Shown here one piece after another: positions 16,737 through 28,683 of a stretch of 64,000 bases of DNA; position 1 is the first letter of the stretch; each line of letters starts with the position of its first letter. Position numbers and translations under genes: made by a program. Source of the stretch: JAWWPY01 sp963822825 (lineage in GTDB: Bacteria > Actinomycetota > Actinomycetes > Streptosporangiales > Streptosporangiaceae). Below the pieces are notes generated by a model. The model ran no database searches. It saw nothing but the letters and a program-made list of their open reading frames with translations, and had not been told where the DNA came from. The stretch spans positions 1 to 64,000 of the forward strand of contig CAWGIW010000010.1 in NCBI GenBank assembly GCA_963822825.1. The letters are read 5' to 3'.

Positions 16737-17563
16737 TCAGGCCTTTCGGGCGACGCCGCACCAGCCGGGGGCAACGGCGGGTCTGACATCCCCGGGACCA
16801 GGCCGCCAGTCGGCCAGTGCCACGACTCCGGGTTCGAGCAGTTCCAGGCCGGTGAAGAAGCGCGACACCCCGGCATAGGAGCGCGCCGTCATCGCCGGGC
16901 CCGGCCGACTAAGCCGGTCGGCCATGTCGGCCATCAGCTGGGCGCTTACGTCGCTGGCCGGGTGCGAGATGGCCAGGTAACTGCCGGGCGGCACTGCTTC
17001 AACGAGCCGGGCCACGATGCGATACGGGTCGTCGGCGTCTGGGATCATATGCAGGATCATCAGGAGCATGATCGCAATGGGCTGGGTGAAGTCCAGCGTC
17101 TGTTTCGCCTGTTCGACAAGCGCGTTCGAACGTCGCGCAAGTCCGTCTCCAGGTAGGAGGTCGTCCCATCCGGCGCGCTGGTCAGCAGGGCGCGCGCATG
17201 CGTGAGCACGACCGGGTCGTTGTCCACGTAGACGACGCGGCACTCGGGCGCAATCTGCTGCGCGACTTCATGGGTGTTGTCTGCCGTGGGCATGCCGGTG
17301 CCGATGTCGAGGAACTGGCTTATCCTTGCCGTTGCCGCCAGATGACGCACCGCCCGGCCGAGGAAGGCGCGGTTCGTGTGTACCTCAGCGAGGATCCCGG
17401 GGTTGGCCGCGATCGCTTCCAGGGCCAGCTCCCGGTCGGCGGCGAAGTTGTCCTTCCCGCCTAACCAGTAATCGTAGACCCGTGCCGGATTAGCGACCTT
17501 TGTGTCGAATTCGGTGGGTTTGTCGCGGCTGGGAACGATGCCTTTGTACCACGCATCTGCCAT
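16737..17563 (-). pseudogene. DUF574 S-adenosylmethionine methyltransferase, frameshifted
   Basis: The 5' part reads ARVYDYWLGGKDNFAADRE and DIGTGMPTADNTHEVAQ, then VVYVDNDPVVLTHARALL, hallmarks of the actinomycete Methyltransf_19 (DUF574) family. The 3' part (LVEQAKQTLDFTQPIAIMLL onward, ending GVARKA) is in a different frame, so an indel lies near 17115-17135, just after LETDLRD. The start at 17563 (MADAWYKG) is preceded by gggaagg. Without the shift the protein would be about 275 residues, the usual family length. A single sequencing error could also explain it. Confidence 0.8.
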
Positions 17564-17832
17564 TGGCCTGCCTTCCCGCCCGAGCCAGCCCTCTGCTAAC
17601 CACCGTAGCAATTGCTGGTGCGGCGGCGGGGGATCAGGCAGCGCGGTCCGGTGGGACGCGAAGCCGCCGGGCCGCGTCCAGACCGGCCGACCTGACTGCG
17701 TTCGGTTACTTCTCCGACACGGTGTGTATCAGGCCAGGGTCTTGCTGCTCTGTCATTACGGAGCGGGACTCAACCATCCGCGCCCCGACAGGAATATCAC
17801 TGTCCGGTCGATATCGACGAGGAGGTTACGAC

Positions 17833-17913
17833 ATGAAGCAGATCAAGATCCGCAAGGCCGGGCCGGTCCGCCTGACCAGCCTTTGTGGTTGCTACAACCA
17901 TTTCGTGTTCTAG
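17833..17913 (+). CDS. Candidate RiPP precursor peptide (26 residues)
   Basis: A 26-codon gene beginning MKQIKIRKAGPVRLTS and ending LCGCYNHFVF, preceded by a strong ribosome binding site (gaggagg, 7 nt before the ATG). The basic N-terminal part would suit a leader, while the last ten residues (two Cys, Tyr, Asn, His and aromatic residues) would suit a short modified core. A perfect 13-bp stem-loop begins 20 nt after the stop, followed by a gene for a PqqD-like/M50 protein. This gene order is known from RiPP operons. No family match is claimed; the modification is unknown. Confidence 0.6.
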   Translation: MKQIKIRKAGPVRLTSLCGCYNHFVF

Positions 17914-17932
17914 CGCCCGAACGAGGGCCAGT

Positions 17933-17978
17933 GGTGATGTGCCTGGGCCGGCCAGCCGCCAGGCGCAGGCACATCACC
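17933..17978 (+). terminator. Stem-loop between peptide gene and M50 gene (attenuator-like)
   Basis: The arms 17933-17945 (ggtgatgtgcctg) and 17966-17978 pair perfectly over 13 bp with a 20-nt loop. It lies 20 nt after the peptide stop and 33 nt before the next start. There is no U-run, as is common in GC-rich actinomycetes. A partial terminator here would give more peptide mRNA than enzyme mRNA. Confidence 0.65.
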
Positions 17979-18010
17979 TGCTCGAATCAGAAGACTTCCG
18001 TGGAGGGCAC

Positions 18011-19219
18011 GTGCTGGATTTGAGGCTCGATTTCCACACCCTGACCCTGGTGCCTGAACGCAACGATGTGCTCGTGGGGCGCCCAGACATCGAGTCGTAC
18101 GCGGTGTTTCCCGCCGATGGCGCCAAGCTGCTGCGGCGGCTCATGGATGGCCTGCCGCCGACCCAGGCCGCTGGATGGTACGAGAAGACGTACGGAGAGC
18201 CCATCGACATTGCTGATTTCATATCGAACCTGGCCGAAATGCGATTCTTGCGGTCCGCAGAGGAAAGAGAGATCGATGCGGACCGTGGCCCCCGATTGCA
18301 GTGGCTCGGAAAGGCTGTGTTCTCGCCCGTGGCCTGGCTCATCTATGCCGCGCTCCTTGGGCTCTGTGCGATCGTTGCCTATCGTGTTCCCGCCGTGCGT
18401 CCCCGGCCCGCGCAGATCTTCTTCACCCCCTCACTGGTTCTGGTTCAGATCGTCCTCTTTTTCGGCCAGATCCCTGGAGTCCTTTTCCATGAGTCTTTTC
18501 ACATGCTCGCGGGCCGCAGGCTGGGGCTGCCCAGCCGCCTGCGGGTGAGCAGGCGCATGTACTACGTCGTCTACGAAACGACCCTGAACGGATTGCTCGG
18601 CCTGCCACCCCGCCGCCGCTATCTACCGTTCCTCGCGGGGATGATCGCTGACGTCATGCTCTACTGCGCTCTGGTCAGCTTCGCCGGTCTCACGGGCCAC
18701 GGCGGCGCCATAGGTTCCTGGGTGGCCCGTCTCGCGCTGGCGCTGGCCTTCACCACATTGATCCGGCTGGCCTGGCAGTTCTACCTGTTCCTGCGGACTG
18801 ACGTGTACTACGTGTTCGCCACCGCGCTGGGCTGTCACGATCTGCATGAAGCGACCCGCACCTTGCTGCGTAACCAGGTCAGGCGCCTGCTGCGCCGCCA
18901 CTCGGCCGTCGTCGACGAGTCTGCCTGGACCGCCCGGGACAGACAGGTGGCTCGCTGGTACGCGCCGCTGCATGTGGCCGGTCTGCTGGTCATGATCTGT
19001 TTCGCGGTGCTTGCCCTCGCGCCGGTCACGGTCGGATTCGCGGCCCGCATGGCCGACGGGCTGCGCACCGGTGCCACCGGGCTGCATTTCTGGGACAGCG
19101 CGGTGTCACTGGTATTCGCCAGTTCCCAGTTCATCATCGTCGCCCTGCTGATCGTTCGTGACCGGCGCCACCGCCGCGTCAGCCGCGAGCACACGCGCAA
19201 CGAGGAGAATCACCCGTGA
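18011..19219 (+). CDS. PqqD-like (RRE) domain fused to M50-type membrane metalloprotease
   Basis: Residues about 10-85 resemble a PqqD/RiPP recognition element: VLVGRPDIESYAVFPADG, then LLRRLMDGLPPTQAAGWYE, then DIADFISNLAEMRFL. From about 100 on it is a polytopic membrane protein with several hydrophobic helices. HESFH at 160-164, inside a helix (GVLFHESFHMLAGRRLGL), is an HExxH zinc motif, and D264 in the TDVYYVF segment is placed like the third ligand of M50/S2P proteases. The likely role is binding the adjacent peptide and cleaving or exporting it at the membrane. The GTG start at 18011 has ggagg 4 nt upstream; the longer frame has no support. Confidence 0.7.
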   Translation: MLDLRLDFHTLTLVPERNDVLVGRPDIESYAVFPADGAKLLRRLMDGLPPTQAAGWYEKTYGEPIDIADFISNLAEMRFLRSAEEREIDADRGPRLQWLGKAVFSPVAWLIYAALLGLCAIVAYRVPAVRPRPAQIFFTPSLVLVQIVLFFGQIPGVLFHESFHMLAGRRLGLPSRLRVSRRMYYVVYETTLNGLLGLPPRRRYLPFLAGMIADVMLYCALVSFAGLTGHGGAIGSWVARLALALAFTTLIRLAWQFYLFLRTDVYYVFATALGCHDLHEATRTLLRNQVRRLLRRHSAVVDESAWTARDRQVARWYAPLHVAGLLVMICFAVLALAPVTVGFAARMADGLRTGATGLHFWDSAVSLVFASSQFIIVALLIVRDRRHRRVSREHTRNEENHP

Positions 19220-21294
19220 ATGCACCAGCTCGTCATACCTGGATCGTCGGCGCCCATTCCGCCAACCGGGCCAGGGCCGCCGACTCGATAAGCGGACCAG
19301 CGGTGTCGGTCAGTTGCCACCGCCGCCTGCGCGGCACCTACTCCGGCGTGAGCGCCGCCCTCGAGGTACTGGTCGGCGATGCGTACGCTCGCTGGCCGGG
19401 CGTGGTCGATGAGCATCGCGTCTCCCTTCTCTACGCGGCGCCCGATCTGTCCGCCCTCATTGGGTCCCCCCTGGCCAGCCTGACTTCCTCCACACCGCAC
19501 GAGGAGCGAACCCGCTTCTTCGGTGAGGCTCTGGCCCGGTGCGTTTCACACGGCGTGGTGAACTTTCTCATCGCCTACGGGCAGCGTCACGCAGCCCAGC
19601 CGCTCGCCCTCTTCTTTGATGACGTGCACCACGCCGACCCCACCGAGCAGGAATTCCTCGCGCTGGCACTACGCCGGGTCGATCCAGGAAAGATCCACCT
19701 CATGGTTGGAACCGCGGTGGGCTGCGCCCTGGACGGCGCACTGGCCGAAGCTCTGAGGCGCCACGCCCGGCCCGCCGAGGCCGACGAGTCACCGGCACCG
19801 CCGGCGACCGGTGACCAAGACGAGTTGACGAGGGCCTTCATCGCATCCGATGGGACCAGTGACGATCCGTGGGAATGCGCCGCCTACGAGCGCAGCGCAC
19901 CGGCGCTGCGCGCGTCTCTCCATGATGAGCGGGCAGACGAGCTCGAAGCCCGTGGCGGCTGGAGCGTCCGCCTGGGCGCCCTGCCCTACCATCGCGAGCA
20001 CGGCACCGACCGCCGGGGAGCCGGCTGCCGCGCCCTGCTTTCCGCCCTCGAGTACTGCCTCGCGACGGGCTTCTACCCGGCCCTGCTCGATCTTGGCGAA
20101 CGAGGGCGCGCCATCGCTGATCCCGAGACCCAGCAGCAGGAATACTGCCAGTTCACGGCCAAGGCAGCCGGGGCTCTCGTGGCCCTCGGGCGGCCCGCCG
20201 ACGCCGAGCGCATGTACCTCGGCCTGCGGGAGCGCTATGCCTTGCCCCGGGTGCACATGTCAACCAGCTACAACCTGGCGATGCTGTACACACGCTGGTA
20301 TGCGCCGCAAAGCAAGAACCACAACCTGGCCAAGGTCTTCTGCAACAACGCGATTGCCCTGGCCACGGCGGAGCCCGATCCACAGCTTCGCGCCTTCTTC
20401 AGCGTATTCCAGCACAACGGTCTCGCGCTCGTGGAGATGCACAGGGGAAATCCAGAACTGGCCTTGGACCTGGTCACCAACGGCATACAACGGCTCGACG
20501 AAGAACTGCCCGCGGGCAAGTTCCTTGTCCACCGCTCGCAACTGCTGCACAACCGGGCCCGGGTTCTTAGCGCGCTCGGGAGAGTGAACGAATGCCTGGA
20601 GGAGTTCGGGAAACTCGTGGCCATCGACCCCAATCATGCCGAGTACTTTATCGACCGGGGAAATGTCTTGCGCAGGCAGGGAGACGATGATGCCGCCTTG
20701 GCCGACTACGAGCGCGCCCGCCTGCTCAGCCCGCCGTTTCCCGAGGTTTACTACAACCTCGGCGACGTCCGGGCCGCCCTTGGCGACCTCGCTGGGGCGA
20801 TCGCTGATTTCGGATACGTGGTCGAGATGGACCCCGATCATCTTGACGCCCGGATCAGCCTGATCGAACTGCTTATGGAGACCGGTGACGTCGAGAGGGC
20901 AGCGGCAGAGGTGGATGAAGCCCTGGGCCTGCATGAGGATAGCGCTGCCCTGTTCACGCTGGCCGGTCTCATAGCGCTTGACAGCGCGGATGCGGTGCGC
21001 GCCCGTGAACGCCTCGACCAGGCCGTCCGGTCCGACCCGGACTTTGCGCCGCCGCGTGTGCATCGCGCCATGCTGGCGGCCGGGTCAGCCGAGCACGAGC
21101 TTGCCGTTGCCGATCTCACCCACGCCATGGCAGCCCTGGGGGAAGATCCCGACCTGCTCTATCAGCGAGCCCTCTGCCACCTGGCCCTCGGTGATCGCGC
21201 CCACGCCAGCGAGGATCTCAAGGCGCTCGTCGCACTGGGCGAGAGCCCTTATGGCGACGACGCGCGCGCACAACTCGCAGAGATGACCACATGA
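19216..21294 (+). CDS. STAND-like ATPase remnant with TPR array
   Basis: A 692-residue protein whose GTG start overlaps the previous stop (GTGA), so it is translationally coupled to the M50 protein. The first 190 residues resemble the AAA_16/STAND domain of regulators: CHRRLRGTYSGVSAALEVL, and a Walker-B-like ALFFDDVHHADPTEQEF (about 131-147). A Walker A GxxxxGK(S/T) is not visible, so ATP hydrolysis is doubtful. The rest is helical with tetratricopeptide repeats, clearest from about residue 450 (NHAEYFIDRGNVLRRQGDDD, VYYNLGDVRAALGDLAGAI). It probably acts as a scaffold or sensor for the peptide system. The exact function is unknown. Confidence 0.65.
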   Translation: MNAPARHTWIVGAHSANRARAADSISGPAVSVSCHRRLRGTYSGVSAALEVLVGDAYARWPGVVDEHRVSLLYAAPDLSALIGSPLASLTSSTPHEERTRFFGEALARCVSHGVVNFLIAYGQRHAAQPLALFFDDVHHADPTEQEFLALALRRVDPGKIHLMVGTAVGCALDGALAEALRRHARPAEADESPAPPATGDQDELTRAFIASDGTSDDPWECAAYERSAPALRASLHDERADELEARGGWSVRLGALPYHREHGTDRRGAGCRALLSALEYCLATGFYPALLDLGERGRAIADPETQQQEYCQFTAKAAGALVALGRPADAERMYLGLRERYALPRVHMSTSYNLAMLYTRWYAPQSKNHNLAKVFCNNAIALATAEPDPQLRAFFSVFQHNGLALVEMHRGNPELALDLVTNGIQRLDEELPAGKFLVHRSQLLHNRARVLSALGRVNECLEEFGKLVAIDPNHAEYFIDRGNVLRRQGDDDAALADYERARLLSPPFPEVYYNLGDVRAALGDLAGAIADFGYVVEMDPDHLDARISLIELLMETGDVERAAAEVDEALGLHEDSAALFTLAGLIALDSADAVRARERLDQAVRSDPDFAPPRVHRAMLAAGSAEHELAVADLTHAMAALGEDPDLLYQRALCHLALGDRAHASEDLKALVALGESPYGDDARAQLAEMTT

Positions 21295-21354
21295 GCGGGC
21301 CACGTTGACCGGCGACAGGCCAGCCTGGCCACACCAGAGCAGCCGGAGCTGGCT

Positions 21355-21867
21355 ATGACCGTAGATCCCGTGACCATCCGCCGCACCGGCGCGCAGGTGC
21401 CAACCGCCGTGTCGGTCGTCACTACGCTCGATGCCCGGGGCGAACCCTGGGGCGTCACAGTGGGAACAGTCTGTCTGCTCTCGGTAACGCCACCGCTGGT
21501 GATGTTCTGCCTGGAGCGCGGCGGCGCATCACACGAGGTACTCACCACAGCGACGCGATTCCTGATCCATGTGCTGCGTGACGATCAGCGCGACGTCGCG
21601 AACTGGTTCGCTCGCCCGGGAGACCATAGCTTCTGCCGTCCGTACGAGAGCTCACACGGTTTGCCGTTGATCCCCGGGACGGTGGCCAGGCTCCGCTGCG
21701 CCCGGCGGGCGCTGGTGCCGGGTGGCGACCACACCGTCGTGATCGGCGCGGTGGAGGACGCCGACACCGACGTCGGCCAGGCGCTCCTGTACTACAAGCA
21801 CGAGTACTGCGCTCCCGCCCCCCTCGCGCACGATCGGGTGACACGCCGGCTGGTGGCGACCGCATAG
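21355..21867 (+). CDS. Flavin reductase-like FMN-binding protein
   Basis: A 170-residue protein of the flavin reductase (HpaC/split-barrel) family: an N-terminal helix region, then TAVSVVTTLDARGEPWGVTV and PPLVMFCLERGGASHEVLTT, RFLIHVLRDDQRDVANWFA, and a terminal YYKHEYCAP. Such proteins reduce or bind FMN and often serve a monooxygenase or oxidative enzyme. It follows the TPR gene by 60 nt on the same strand with ggag before the ATG, so it could belong to the peptide locus and supply redox chemistry. That link rests only on position. Confidence 0.8.
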   Translation: MTVDPVTIRRTGAQVPTAVSVVTTLDARGEPWGVTVGTVCLLSVTPPLVMFCLERGGASHEVLTTATRFLIHVLRDDQRDVANWFARPGDHSFCRPYESSHGLPLIPGTVARLRCARRALVPGGDHTVVIGAVEDADTDVGQALLYYKHEYCAPAPLAHDRVTRRLVATA

Positions 21868-21885
21868 CCCCGGTTTCGAGCGATG

Positions 21886-23097
21886 TCAGCTGGCCGCGTG
21901 GTGCCTGACCCGGGCCGGCGGGGTCTCGTTGAGGAAATGTTCGATGGGGAGCGTGGCGGCGCCGAGCCCGACGGCGTCGGGGCCCAGGCGGCCGAGTTCT
22001 ATCGAAGTCTGGGCGAAGGGATGGCTCAGCGAGTGCTGCCGTGCGGCCTCGCGGATAGCCGGGAGCATCCGCTCCCCGAGCAGGAGCCCGGCCCATCCGC
22101 CAAGAATGATCCGCTCCGGGTTGATCAGGTTGATCAGGTCAGCAATGCCAACGCCGAGGTACAGAGCGGTCTCATCTAGGAGCTGCTCCGCCACGGCCGA
22201 GCTGGCCGCCGCGTCGATGAGAGCAGCGAGGGCGGATTCCTCATCGTCACCTGGCCGCGAATGGCCGTATCGATCCAGGATCGCCTCGGCGCCGACGTAG
22301 GCCTCGAGGCATCCGCGCGATCCGCACCGGCAGGCTCGCCCTCCCACCACGATGGTGGTGTGGCCCCATTCGGCGGCGCTGGAAGTAGAGCCTCGGTGGG
22401 TGTTCCCGTTGATGATGATGCTGGCCCCGACGCCCGAGCCGATCAGGCAGACCACGGCGTGCTGGGCGCCCTGGCCCGCGCCGAACCAGAGCTCGGCCTG
22501 GCCCATCGTCTTGGCCCCGTTGTCGATATGCAACGGCAGGCTGGTGCCCGACCGGAGCAGCCGTTCCAGCGGGACCGATTCCCAGCCGAAGGTCTGCCCA
22601 TGCACGAGCACCTCGGGCCCATGCTCGACGATGCCTGAGACCCCGACACCCACCCCGAGGACCGCTGAGGACTTGACGCCCGCGCTGGCCATGACCGCGT
22701 CCAGCCCGGACAGTATCGCCGCGACGATCACGTCGGGGCCATGCTCTCTGGGATCAAGCGGGTAGTCGGCTTTGGCGCGCTCGGCCATCATCAGATCGAA
22801 CAGCTCGACCTGGACACGGGTCTCGCCGACGTCCACCCCGATGACGTAGCCGTAGTCGGGGTTCACCTGGAGGAGGATGCGCGGGCGCCCGCCATCCGAG
22901 TCCACGGAGCCGGCTTCGGCCACGATTCCCTCATCGATCAGCTCGCGAACGACGTTGCTGACTGACGCGGGGCTGAGCCCGGTAGCTTCGCTCAGATCGT
23001 GGCGGCTGCGCGGCTGATCGAAGTAGAGCGCTGACAGCAGTACTGACCGATTGTCCCGGCGCAGATCGCGGACGGTCGATCGTTTTCGCTCCAGCAT
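21886..23097 (-). CDS. ROK family transcriptional regulator
   Basis: A 403-residue protein with an N-terminal winged helix (RHDLSEATGLSPASVSNVV at about 33-51) and a ROK sugar-kinase-like domain: VIGVDVGETRVQVELFD, GVGVGVSGIV, the zinc motif in GGRACRCGSRGCLEAYVG, and NLINPERIILGG. The start MLERKRSTVRDLRRDN at 23097 has a gcaggggg ribosome binding site; the upstream extension is Arg-rich and unlikely. It is divergent from a large secreted carbohydrate-type protein, so it may sense the released sugar and control that gene. Confidence 0.88.
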   Translation of the reverse strand: MLERKRSTVRDLRRDNRSVLLSALYFDQPRSRHDLSEATGLSPASVSNVVRELIDEGIVAEAGSVDSDGGRPRILLQVNPDYGYVIGVDVGETRVQVELFDLMMAERAKADYPLDPREHGPDVIVAAILSGLDAVMASAGVKSSAVLGVGVGVSGIVEHGPEVLVHGQTFGWESVPLERLLRSGTSLPLHIDNGAKTMGQAELWFGAGQGAQHAVVCLIGSGVGASIIINGNTHRGSTSSAAEWGHTTIVVGGRACRCGSRGCLEAYVGAEAILDRYGHSRPGDDEESALAALIDAAASSAVAEQLLDETALYLGVGIADLINLINPERIILGGWAGLLLGERMLPAIREAARQHSLSHPFAQTSIELGRLGPDAVGLGAATLPIEHFLNETPPARVRHHAAS

Positions 23098-23322
23098 GGG
23101 CCCCCTGCCTGCAGATCTTATAACAAGAATCTTACAAAGGCCTGGCCTGGCCCGCCGCCGCACTCCGGCTCGGCGCGGGGATGCGGACGATCTGGCCGGA
23201 GGCCGCAATCTGTCTCTTGACCAGCAGTTTCCGCAGGGTTAAGTTACGTTGTGAAATAAGGCTTGTATCAAGTCTGGGGCAAGCTTTTCCAAGGAACGGC
23301 TTTTCACAGGCAGGGGTGGCTC

Positions 23323-26202
<2,880 letters not shown>

Positions 26203-26222
26203 GGTTCCGCTCCGCCCGTCGT

Positions 26223-26258
26223 CCGCCAGCAGACCTATGTGCCCAGGTCTGCTGGCGG
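26223..26258 (+). terminator. Terminator of the discoidin protein gene
   Basis: The arms 26223-26236 and 26245-26258 give a perfect 14-bp stem with an 8-nt loop, 20 nt after the stop codon. Confidence 0.8.
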
Positions 26259-26351
26259 CGCTGGGCTTCCCCCCGGCCGGCCCGTCATGAGGGCCGCGCT
26301 CGCCGTGATGGACGGGCGCCGCTCTCCTCCGTGAGCCTGCGCGATCAACAG

Positions 26352-27082
26352 CTAGCCGCGGATGAGGCCGAGGGAGCGGGCCCGGCTGACCGCCTCGTCC
26401 CGGCTGTGGACGCCGAGTCTCTTATACAGACGCAGCGCTCGCTCCTTGGCTGCCGACCGGGAGATGCCCAGCTTGTCGGCGATGACGGAGAAGGGGAGGG
26501 GCTGGGGGAGGTACCGGAGAACCTGGGCCTCGGCCATGGTGATCGACGCCGCCCTGACGCGTGCTTCGGCTTCGCTGGCCGCTTCGGCGGCCACCTCGTC
26601 GGCGGCGGCGATGGTGGCGAGGGATTCGTCCAGGGACGCGGCGGCCACCTCGTCGGAGATGGCCACGGTGGCGATGGATTCAGCGGCGGCCTGGTCGGCG
26701 GCGGCCACGATGAGCCCGGCTGTGGTCAGCGCCATGACCGCCTCGTGGGCGGCGGCCGCCTCCACCAGCCCGGCAGTGATCAGCGCCCGGACGGCGTCAG
26801 CGGCCGCGGCCGCCTGGATCCGCTCCGAATCGGCCACTGCCCGGGCCGCCTCGGCTCCGGCCGCCATCGCCGCGAGCAAGGCGTCGGCCTCAGCGGCCTG
26901 GGCCTGGGCGATCACCTGAGAAGCCTCTTCCATGGCGGCGACCTCAGCCCCCACCACCAGCCCCGTCTCGGAGGTCAGGAAGCCCTCGCCGATCAGCGTG
27001 CCGCCGGTCCCGGCGATTGCGTCAAAAAGCGGTTCGGCCCAGTGGTGCTCGACCAGCAGGAAGGCCAGAGCGGTCCCGGGCT
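26352..27082 (-). pseudogene. 3' part of a transposon-split gene: DUF1269/DUF6325-like, Ala-rich helix, LuxR-type HTH
   Basis: From the junction the minus strand reads KPGTALAFLLVEHHWAEP then LFDAIAGTGGTLIGEGFL, the second half of a DUF1269/DUF6325-like domain, followed by a roughly 150-residue Ala-rich, probably helical stretch, and a C-terminal LuxR-type helix-turn-helix (FSVIADKLGISRSAAKERAL). The matching N-terminal part lies at 33044-33347. After removing 27083-33043 (one target copy kept) the two pieces join in frame: 731 + 304 = 1035 bp, a 344-residue protein. The present fragment still has an internal GTG at 26957, so a truncated HTH protein could be made. Confidence 0.85.
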
Positions 27083-27086
27083 TAAG

Positions 27087-28679
27087 CTTGTTCTTTAACC
27101 TCCACGGCTGGGATCTGGGCGTTTCGCGGATCTTGTGCCGGGTGGTCCCGGCGTGTCGCTACGCGTGAGTGCGGCCTCCGCGTGATCATTTGTTCTCGCC
27201 AAAGGACAATGATCACTAACGAAGGCCGTGATGGACAGCTTGCCAGAGGATGCTGGTGCCGGGCCACTTGCCGTGCTGTCGCGGTTCCGGCGGGATTTCC
27301 ATGCGTGCCTGACTGCCCGTGCCGATGAGCTGTGCGAACTGGCCGATGCGGTGCTGTGCGCGGATGGGCCGGTCAGGACCCTCGCGGGGCTGTCGCTGGC
27401 CCCGGAACACGCCCGCGGTCACGGCGCGCTGTATGACGCGGTGAACCACGGGCGGATTGATATCACCCGGTTGCGGCGGTCGCTCGCGGGCCTGCCGTTA
27501 CCGCGGGCAGCAGACGGGCGGCGGGCTGATGCTGGCGGCCGACGTGAGCAACTGGCTGCGGCCCGGCGCGGCGACCAGCCCGGAGCGCCTGTTCTGCCAC
27601 GTCTATGGCCGGGGGAAAGGGCAGGCGCAGATGATCCCGGGGTGGCCATACTCGGTGATCGCAGCGCTGGAGCCGGGCCGGACCTCCTGGACCGCTGTGC
27701 TGGACGCGGTGCGCCTCGGCCCTGACGATGACGAGACCGCGGTGACCGCCGCGCAGGTCCGCGAGGTCGTCACCCGGCTGATCGAGGCCGGGCACTGGCG
27801 GCAGGATGACCAGCCGGTCCTGGTCGTCTTCGACGCCGGCTACGACGTCACCCGGCTCTCCTACCTGCTCGCTGACCTTCCCGTGGAACTGCTCGGGCGG
27901 CTGCGCTCAGACCGGGTGATGCAGCTGCCGGCGCCACCGCGCCAGCCCGGCACGAACGGCCGGCCCCGCAAGCATGGCCGCGAACTGGCGCTCGCTGACC
28001 CGGCGACGTGGCCGGCCCTGCCGGTCACCACGAGCACGGTAACCTCCCGCTACGGGACGGCCGTGACTGCTGCCTGGGACCGGGTGCATCCCCGGCTCAC
28101 CCACCGCGCTGCCTGGCTCGATCACGACGGTCCGCTGCCGGTCATCGAGGGAACCCTGATCAGGCTGACGGTGGATCACCTGCCCGGCGACCGGGACCCC
28201 AAGCCCGTGTGGCTGTGGTGGTCCCGGACCGGGGCACTGCCCCGTGACGTGGACCGGTGCTGGCAGGCGTTCTTGCGCCGTTTCGATCTTGAACACACCT
28301 TCCGGCTGTTCAAGCAGGTCCTCGGGTGGACGGCACCGAAGATCCGCGGGCCAGCCACCGCCGACCGCTGGACCTGGATCATCATCACCGTCCACGCCCA
28401 GCTGCGCCTCGCCCGGCCGCTCGCTGCGGACCTGCGCCTGCCCTGGGAACGGCCTGCCCAGCCCGGGCGGCTCACCCCGGCCCGGGTCCGCCGCGGGTTC
28501 CGGAACATCCACGCGACCATGCCTCGCCTGGCCGGTGCGCCGAAACCCGGCAAGCCCGGCCCGGGACGCCCGCCAGGATCCAAGAACCGCCATCCGGCCC
28601 CCCGCCACGACCTGGGAAAGACGACGAAGAGGGAACTCACGCTCAGGGCACGGCGCAAACGCACAGGTTAAAGAACAAG
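27087..28679 (+). mobile_element. Insertion sequence with 15-bp inverted repeats and TTAAG duplication
   Basis: The ends cttgttctttaacct (27087-27101) and its exact inverse (28665-28679) bound a transposase gene. They are flanked by the 5-bp direct repeat TTAAG at 27082-27086 and 28680-28684, a target duplication, so the insertion is recent enough to be exact. The target lies at the left junction of the larger transposon, so this IS arrived second. An internal inverted repeat (27182-27217) precedes the transposase start. Confidence 0.9.
27228..28671 (+). pseudogene. DDE transposase (IS701-like/NF041680 group), frameshifted
   Basis: The first part (to about 27515) reads FRRDFHACLTARADELCELA and ends LRRSLAGLPLPRAADGR. 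The rest, in another frame, reads LMLAADVSNWLRPGAATSPE, LVVFDAGYDV and FDLEHTFRLFKQ, giving the three acidic catalytic positions. At 27515-27525 (cagacgggcggcgggctgatg) there appear to be four extra bases relative to the expected DGRLMLAAD, so the gene is broken unless a programmed frameshift rescues it. The family name is from memory of its conserved blocks. Confidence 0.75.
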
Positions 28680-28683
28680 TTAA

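Noticed and set aside
17885..18010. Extended start for the M50 gene
   Set aside because: The extra 42 codons overlap the peptide gene and the stem-loop; GTG at 18011 with ggagg fits better.
27515..27525. Programmed ribosomal frameshifting in the transposase at 27228-28671
   Set aside because: No slippery sequence of the A-AAA-AAG kind; the site looks like a small duplication (cggg) that breaks the gene.
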